Source: Deltaproteobacteria bacterium (GTDB taxonomy: Bacteria > SAR324 > JACQKK01). Taken from it: a stretch of DNA of 9,294 nt. The translations under genes and the position numbers were made by a program. The notes under the pieces are model-generated. The model searched no databases. It saw only the letters and a list, made by a program, of their open reading frames with translations, and had not been told where the DNA came from. The DNA is taken from the NCBI GenBank assembly GCA_029879595.1, contig JAOUPZ010000106.1, positions 1 to 9,294 on the forward strand, written 5' to 3'. Shown one piece after another: positions 5,676 through 9,294 of this stretch. How positions within the stretch are numbered: the first letter of the stretch is position 1; the number at the start of each line of letters is the position of its first letter.

Positions 5676-7328
5676 ATGCCTGGTCCTAACCGCAAAACCA
5701 AGTTCATATTCGTCACCGGGGGAGTGGTTTCCGGGCTGGGCAAGGGAATCGCCTGCGCCTCCATCGGAGCCCTGCTGGAAAGCCGGGGACTGACCATAAG
5801 CATTTCCAAGCTGGATCCGTACATCAACGTGGACCCGGGCACCATGAGCCCCTTCCAGCATGGCGAGGTGTATGTTACCGACGATGGCGCCGAGACCGAC
5901 CTGGACCTGGGCCACTATGAGCGGTTCACCAACTCGGTGGCCACCCGCAACAACAACTTCACCACCGGACAGATATACGACTCGGTTATCCAGAAGGAAC
6001 GCCGGGGGGACTTTCTGGGCAAGACCGTGCAGGTCATCCCCCACATCACCGACGAGATAAAGTCCAATATTCTGAAGGCCGCCGAGGGGGTGGACGTGGC
6101 CCTGGTGGAAATCGGGGGCACCGTGGGCGACATTGAGTCCCTGCCCTTCCTGGAGGCCATCCGGCAGTTTCCCTTTGACATGCCCCGCCGGGATATTCTG
6201 TATGTGCATCTGGTTCTGGTGCCCTTCATGGAAGGCGCGGGTGAACTGAAGACCAAGCCCACCCAGCACAGCGTGAACAAGCTGCGCGAGATCGGAATCC
6301 AGCCCGACATCCTTATCTGCCGCACCAAGAGCGCCCTTCCCCAGGATGTGCGCCGCAAGATCGCCATGTTCACCAACGTGGACGAAAACTGCGTTATTCC
6401 CGGTGAGGATCTTCCCAGCGTGTACCTTGTTCCCCTGAGGCTGCATGACGAGGGGCTGGACGACCGGCTGGTGGAGCGCCTGGACATGTGGACCGGGCGG
6501 CCCAATCTGGGCCCCTGGGAGGATATCCGCGAGCGCTATGAAAACCCCCAGGGCAAGGTGCGCATTGCCGTGGTGGGCAAGTATGTGGAAAACAGGGAGT
6601 CATACGAGAGCATGCACGAGGCCCTTCTGCACGGCGCCCTGGCCAACCGGGTAAAGCTGGAGGTGGGGTATGTGAATTCCGAGCAGCTGGAAAAACACGG
6701 CGCTGCGGAAGTGCTCCAGGGATTTGACGCCGTGCTGGTTCCCGGGGGATTCGGGGAGCGGGGAATCGAAGGCAAGATCCTCGCCGTGCGCCATGCCCGG
6801 GAAAACAAGATGCCGTACTTTGGCATCTGCCTGGGAATGCAGGCCGCGGTGATCGAATATGCCCGCAACAAGGCCGGCATGCAAACCGCCAACTCCGCTG
6901 AGTTCGAGCCGGAAAACCCGGTGAATGTGATCGATATGATGCTGGAGCAGAAGGAAGTGAAGAAGAAGGGCGGGACGATGCGCCTGGGGGCCTATCCGGC
7001 AGTGCTGGCCAACGGCACCCAGACCCGGAAGATATACAACGCTGCCAACATCAGCGAGCGCCACCGCCACCGCTTCGAGGTCAACAACAACTTCCTGCCT
7101 CAACTGAAGGAGGCGGGCCTTACCATCGCCGCCACCAGCCCCAACGGCAACCTGGTGGAGATAATCGAGATAAAGGATCATCCCTGGTTCATCGCCTGCC
7201 AGTTTCATCCTGAGTTCAAGTCCAAGCCCTTCGCCCCCCACCCGCTTTTCAAGTCGTTCATCGGCGCGGCGATGGCCAATGCGGCCCGCAAGGACGGAAA
7301 CTCCATCCTGGAACGGGAGACCGCCTGA
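5676..7328 (+). CDS. pyrG: CTP synthase (glutamine-hydrolysing)
   Basis: A 550-residue, full-length cytosolic enzyme that aminates UTP to CTP using ATP and glutamine, the last step of de novo CTP synthesis. The N-terminal synthetase domain (about 1-270) has the P-loop GGVVSGLGKG (15-24), the family signature SKLDPYINVDPGTMSPFQHG (44-63), TDLDLGHYERF (74-84) with a likely Mg-binding D75, and VEIGGTVGDIES (144-155) with E145. The C-terminal class I glutamine amidotransferase domain (about 295-540) has PGGFGERG (356-363), the nucleophile C385 in GICLGMQ, and the remaining triad residues H511 and E513 in HPEF. All catalytic residues are present. The ATG at 5676 gives the normal N-terminus, although the ribosome-binding site is weak. 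The LptA-like gene follows after 14 bp, so the two are probably co-transcribed, and the product feeds CMP-Kdo and phospholipid synthesis as well as nucleic acids. Confidence 0.98.
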   Translation: MPGPNRKTKFIFVTGGVVSGLGKGIACASIGALLESRGLTISISKLDPYINVDPGTMSPFQHGEVYVTDDGAETDLDLGHYERFTNSVATRNNNFTTGQIYDSVIQKERRGDFLGKTVQVIPHITDEIKSNILKAAEGVDVALVEIGGTVGDIESLPFLEAIRQFPFDMPRRDILYVHLVLVPFMEGAGELKTKPTQHSVNKLREIGIQPDILICRTKSALPQDVRRKIAMFTNVDENCVIPGEDLPSVYLVPLRLHDEGLDDRLVERLDMWTGRPNLGPWEDIRERYENPQGKVRIAVVGKYVENRESYESMHEALLHGALANRVKLEVGYVNSEQLEKHGAAEVLQGFDAVLVPGGFGERGIEGKILAVRHARENKMPYFGICLGMQAAVIEYARNKAGMQTANSAEFEPENPVNVIDMMLEQKEVKKKGGTMRLGAYPAVLANGTQTRKIYNAANISERHRHRFEVNNNFLPQLKEAGLTIAATSPNGNLVEIIEIKDHPWFIACQFHPEFKSKPFAPHPLFKSFIGAAMANAARKDGNSILERETA

Positions 7329-7342
7329 ACATCAGGGGGCTC

Positions 7343-8779
7343 ATGAGGCACTTCACGCGACCAGCTACCGTTTTTTCTTCCCTTCCCGGGCTGCCGGCAC
7401 GCGTCCCGGGCATGGCTTTTCTGCTGCTGCTCTGGGCCCTGTCTGTTCCGCTGGGGGGAATCTCCCCCGCGGCGGGAGAGGAACCGCTGTCAGCGCCCCA
7501 ATGCCCCAAGTACAGGGAGATCTGTGTCAAGGGCCAGGGCCAGGGCCGCCTGGACATGAAGACCGGTGAGGCGGTCATGAGCGGCGGGGTTTCGGGGAGC
7601 CTGCTCAAGCAGAACCTGGTGTTCCGGGGAGAATCCCTGCGGGCGGCCCGGGGCGAGGAGGGCGAGTGGGAACGAATCACCATCGAGGGCCCGTTGCGGA
7701 TAACCCAGCCCGGCCGGGAGCTTTCCGCCGAGCATGGGCTGATTGATGACACAGGATACAAGGTGGAGGGCAGCGTGCGCCTGGAACAGGAGGGAATGCA
7801 GCTTACCTCCACCAGCATGCGGTACTCCCTGGAGACCGGGAAGCTGCTCATTGAAGGGCTGCCGGAAGCCCCGGTGGAAATGGTGGTGGAAAAACAAGCG
7901 GAGTTCCTGAACGCTGAGGAGTCGGCCTTGCCGGAGTCCTCGGGGGAGGGCTCGGGGGAGTCCTCGGGGGAGGAGGAGCAGGACGGCCTTCCGGCCATGG
8001 AAGAGCCAGCCGGGCCGGCCATTACCAGGATGACCGCGGAACGCGCCGAACTAGACAAGACGGGCCGCACCATCGCCATGTGGGGCAAACTCAAGGTCGA
8101 ACAGCAGCCGGACTCACTGTTCATGAGTGCGGGCAATGCGGAGCTTGTTTTCGATGGGCAGAAGGAGCTGGAATCATTCCGCGCCGGGGGCAGCGTGGTG
8201 ATCACCCAGCCCGGCCGCGTGCTGTCGGCGGATACGGCCTTGTCACGGGACGGTCTGAAGACGATAATACTGAATGGCAATGCCCGGGTCAGGCAGCCGG
8301 GCAGTTTTGATATTACCGGCGAAAGCCTGGAGGTCTCCGGGGAGGTGGGCAAGGGTGCCGTGAAGTTGAGCGCTCCGCAGAAGGAACCCCGGGAACGGCC
8401 GACCGAGGCGCCGGGAGTCGGCGGGAATCCCGCTGGAGCGACGGAACAGGCAGGGGGCAGGGAGCAGGAACCCAAGCCCCAGGAGCGCGACCTGAAGTTT
8501 ACCCTGGAACTGAGCGGGGGCAGACAGAGCTACCAGCTCACTCCGCTGGCGCTCAACAGGCTGCGCAAGGAGGGACTGCCGGACGCCAGCGCCGCCAGAC
8601 TGAGCATCCTGGTCGGGCAGACCCATGACTCGCGCGAGTCCTTCGTGCAGCAACTGGAACTGGTGCTGGGCAAGGAGGACTCGGCGCAATACCAGGAGCA
8701 GATCCTGGCAGCGGCCCGGCGCAGGGATACCGGTGAAGCACCCCGGGACAAGGACGCTGGCGGGGGCGGGAAACCCTGA
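7343..8779 (+). CDS. LptA/OstA-like LPS-transport protein, enlarged two-domain form
   Basis: A 478-residue exported protein beginning after a GGGGG-containing ribosome-binding site. A long, basic N-terminal region precedes a hydrophobic core (about residues 24-37) and a likely cleavage region near SPAAGEE; an internal ATG at 7412 (M24) is an alternative start closer to the core. Two OstA-type beta regions are visible, about 62-185 and 226-343. Both contain ITQPGRxLSA (120-129 and 287-296), which points to an internal duplication. They are joined by an acidic Ser/Gly/Glu linker (191-222). After a second low-complexity linker (345-382) comes an unassigned segment (383-460) with predicted strand and helix character. 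LptA forms the periplasmic bridge carrying LPS to the outer membrane. The assignment rests on the repeat pattern and on lptB immediately downstream. Usual LptA proteins are about 180 residues, so this one is more than twice as long. LptC-like or LptD-N-terminal-like roles are possible. Confidence 0.8.
   Translation: MRHFTRPATVFSSLPGLPARVPGMAFLLLLWALSVPLGGISPAAGEEPLSAPQCPKYREICVKGQGQGRLDMKTGEAVMSGGVSGSLLKQNLVFRGESLRAARGEEGEWERITIEGPLRITQPGRELSAEHGLIDDTGYKVEGSVRLEQEGMQLTSTSMRYSLETGKLLIEGLPEAPVEMVVEKQAEFLNAEESALPESSGEGSGESSGEEEQDGLPAMEEPAGPAITRMTAERAELDKTGRTIAMWGKLKVEQQPDSLFMSAGNAELVFDGQKELESFRAGGSVVITQPGRVLSADTALSRDGLKTIILNGNARVRQPGSFDITGESLEVSGEVGKGAVKLSAPQKEPRERPTEAPGVGGNPAGATEQAGGREQEPKPQERDLKFTLELSGGRQSYQLTPLALNRLRKEGLPDASAARLSILVGQTHDSRESFVQQLELVLGKEDSAQYQEQILAAARRRDTGEAPRDKDAGGGGKP
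7700..8217 (+). repeat. Duplicated OstA-domain segment within the LptA-like gene
   Basis: A 17-bp sequence at 7700-7716 recurs at 8201-8217 with one mismatch (ATAACCCAGCCCGGCCG versus ATCACCCAGCCCGGCCG). The copies encode the same ITQPGR motif, followed in both by a two-residue-shifted LSA. The spacing, about 500 bp, matches the distance between the two beta domains, so the copies mark an internal domain duplication. Confidence 0.6.
7937..7972 (+). repeat. Three 12-bp tandem repeats in the acidic linker
   Basis: Units at 7937-7948, 7949-7960 and 7961-7972 read TCCTCGGGGGAG, GGCTCGGGGGAG and TCCTCGGGGGAG. They encode SSGE, GSGE, SSGE in the linker between the two OstA-like domains. The copy number could vary in frame between strains without disturbing the folded domains. 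Confidence 0.85.
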
Positions 8780-8795
8780 ACAGGAGTGTTTTATT

Positions 8796-8837
8796 GTGAA
8801 CGAGCAGCGGCCTTTGAGGCGGATTAACCATGAATGA
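8796..8837 (+). CDS. Possible 13-codon leader ORF overlapping the lptB start
   Basis: AGGAG at 8782-8786 sits nine bases before a GTG at 8796 that opens a 13-codon frame (MNEQRPLRRINHE) ending with TGA at 8835-8837. This frame overlaps the lptB ATG (8830) by eight bases. It lies in the 50-bp gap after the LptA-like gene. The good ribosome-binding site and overlap suggest it may couple translation into lptB, but the peptide is too short for coding statistics and may be coincidental. Confidence 0.3.
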   Translation: MNEQRPLRRINHE

Positions 8838-9294
8838 CCCCAGTGAAAAACAAGCCCTGACGGAAGAAACCGCTGGCGGGGAGCCGGTGACGGCTGGGCA
8901 TGATTCCATGCCCATCGATCACGGTATTCCCCTGAGTGGAGAGACTCTGTCGGCTACGATGCTGGTTAAGCAGTATCAGCGCCGCACGGTAGTCAAGGGC
9001 GTGTCCCTGGCGGTTGCTCCCGGTGAGGTGGTAGGGCTGCTGGGGCCCAACGGCGCCGGAAAGACCACCGTGTTCTATATGATTGCCGGAGTGGTGAGGC
9101 CCAACCGGGGCCAGATCATACTCAACGATGTGGACGTGACCCAGCAGCCCATTCACCAGAGAGCCCGGCGCGGGCTGGGCTACCTGCCCCAGGAGCGTTC
9201 GGTATTCCGCCGGCTCACGGTGGAGCAGAACCTGATGGCTGTGCTGGAGCATCACAAAATGTCTCCGGTCGAGCGCTCGGAGCGCCTGGAGCAG
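8830..9294 (+). CDS. lptB: LPS export ABC transporter ATPase LptB, N-terminal part (runs off right edge)
   Basis: The first 155 codons of an ABC ATPase. From residue 41 the sequence follows LptB: a first strand (SATMLVKQYQRRTVVKGVSL), the Walker A motif GPNGAGKTT (about 72-80), and the Q-loop segment GLGYLPQERSVFRRLTVEQN, which is highly characteristic of LptB. Signature C-loop and Walker B lie beyond the window. LptB dimers sit on the cytoplasmic face with LptF and LptG and use ATP to extract LPS and push it to LptC and LptA. The protein carries about 40 extra polar residues before the usual LptB start. The ATG at 8830 has GAGGCGGA about eight bases upstream, and an in-frame stop at 8815-8817 excludes an earlier start; ATGs at 8908 or further in would give a more typical length. 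It follows the LptA-like gene by 50 bp, fitting a pyrG-lptA-lptB operon. Confidence 0.95.
   Translation, partial: MNDPSEKQALTEETAGGEPVTAGHDSMPIDHGIPLSGETLSATMLVKQYQRRTVVKGVSLAVAPGEVVGLLGPNGAGKTTVFYMIAGVVRPNRGQIILNDVDVTQQPIHQRARRGLGYLPQERSVFRRLTVEQNLMAVLEHHKMSPVERSERLEQ

Noticed and set aside
5490..6446. A 318-codon frame antisense to pyrG
   Set aside because: It mirrors the third-position bias of pyrG, and pyrG is unambiguous on the other strand.
7258..8475. A 405-codon Ser/Pro/Arg-rich frame antisense to the LptA-like gene
   Set aside because: The composition is that of a shadow frame. The plus-strand gene has a ribosome-binding site, a signal peptide and repeated OstA-type motifs.

Overview
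The window is a GC-rich stretch of what looks like a Gram-negative chromosome. It carries outer-membrane LPS transport genes (an LptA-like gene and lptB) directly downstream of CTP synthase, a class A penicillin-binding protein, a PilZ c-di-GMP receptor, a CheY-like receiver and a four-cluster ferredoxin. A pyrG-to-lptA/lptB neighbourhood together with anaerobic-style iron-sulfur proteins is typical of Desulfobacterota (former Deltaproteobacteria). That assignment is an inference from gene content, not a direct reading. No phage, transposon, CRISPR, tRNA or rRNA signal was seen.

Layout from left to right. Positions 1-241 hold the start of an unrecognised minus-strand gene that runs off the left edge. 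After a gene-free divergent gap come two plus-strand genes: a small membrane protein with a DUF2007-like C-terminal domain (587-1054) and a 16-cysteine ferredoxin (1086-1589). A 203-bp gap with a candidate promoter precedes a single-domain response regulator (1793-2149). This converges on a bifunctional peptidoglycan synthase of the PBP1A type (minus strand, 4564-2180). A divergent AT-rich region with a strong hairpin separates the synthase from a stand-alone PilZ gene (about 4905-5273). A 402-bp gap follows. It contains the best promoter in the window (perfect TTGACA) and an inverted repeat exactly where the transcript should begin, then the operon pyrG (5676-7328), a long two-domain LptA/OstA-like gene (7343-8779), a possible 13-codon leader ORF (8796-8837), and the 5' part of lptB (8830 to the right edge).

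Functional theme: most genes concern the cell envelope. PBP1A makes peptidoglycan; the LptA-like protein and LptB move LPS from the inner to the outer membrane; CTP synthase supplies the CTP used in nucleic acid, phospholipid and CMP-Kdo synthesis. The PilZ and receiver proteins are signalling outputs without a partner in view, and the ferredoxin is a redox subunit without its catalytic partner.

The most unusual items are the enlarged LptA-like protein (two OstA-like domains, acidic linker, unassigned C-terminal domain) in an operon lacking lptC and the Kdo genes at this point, the leader upstream of pyrG, the hairpin upstream of the PilZ gene, and the short ORF overlapping the lptB start. 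I see no convincing evidence of a new multi-gene system; these are modest, checkable oddities.
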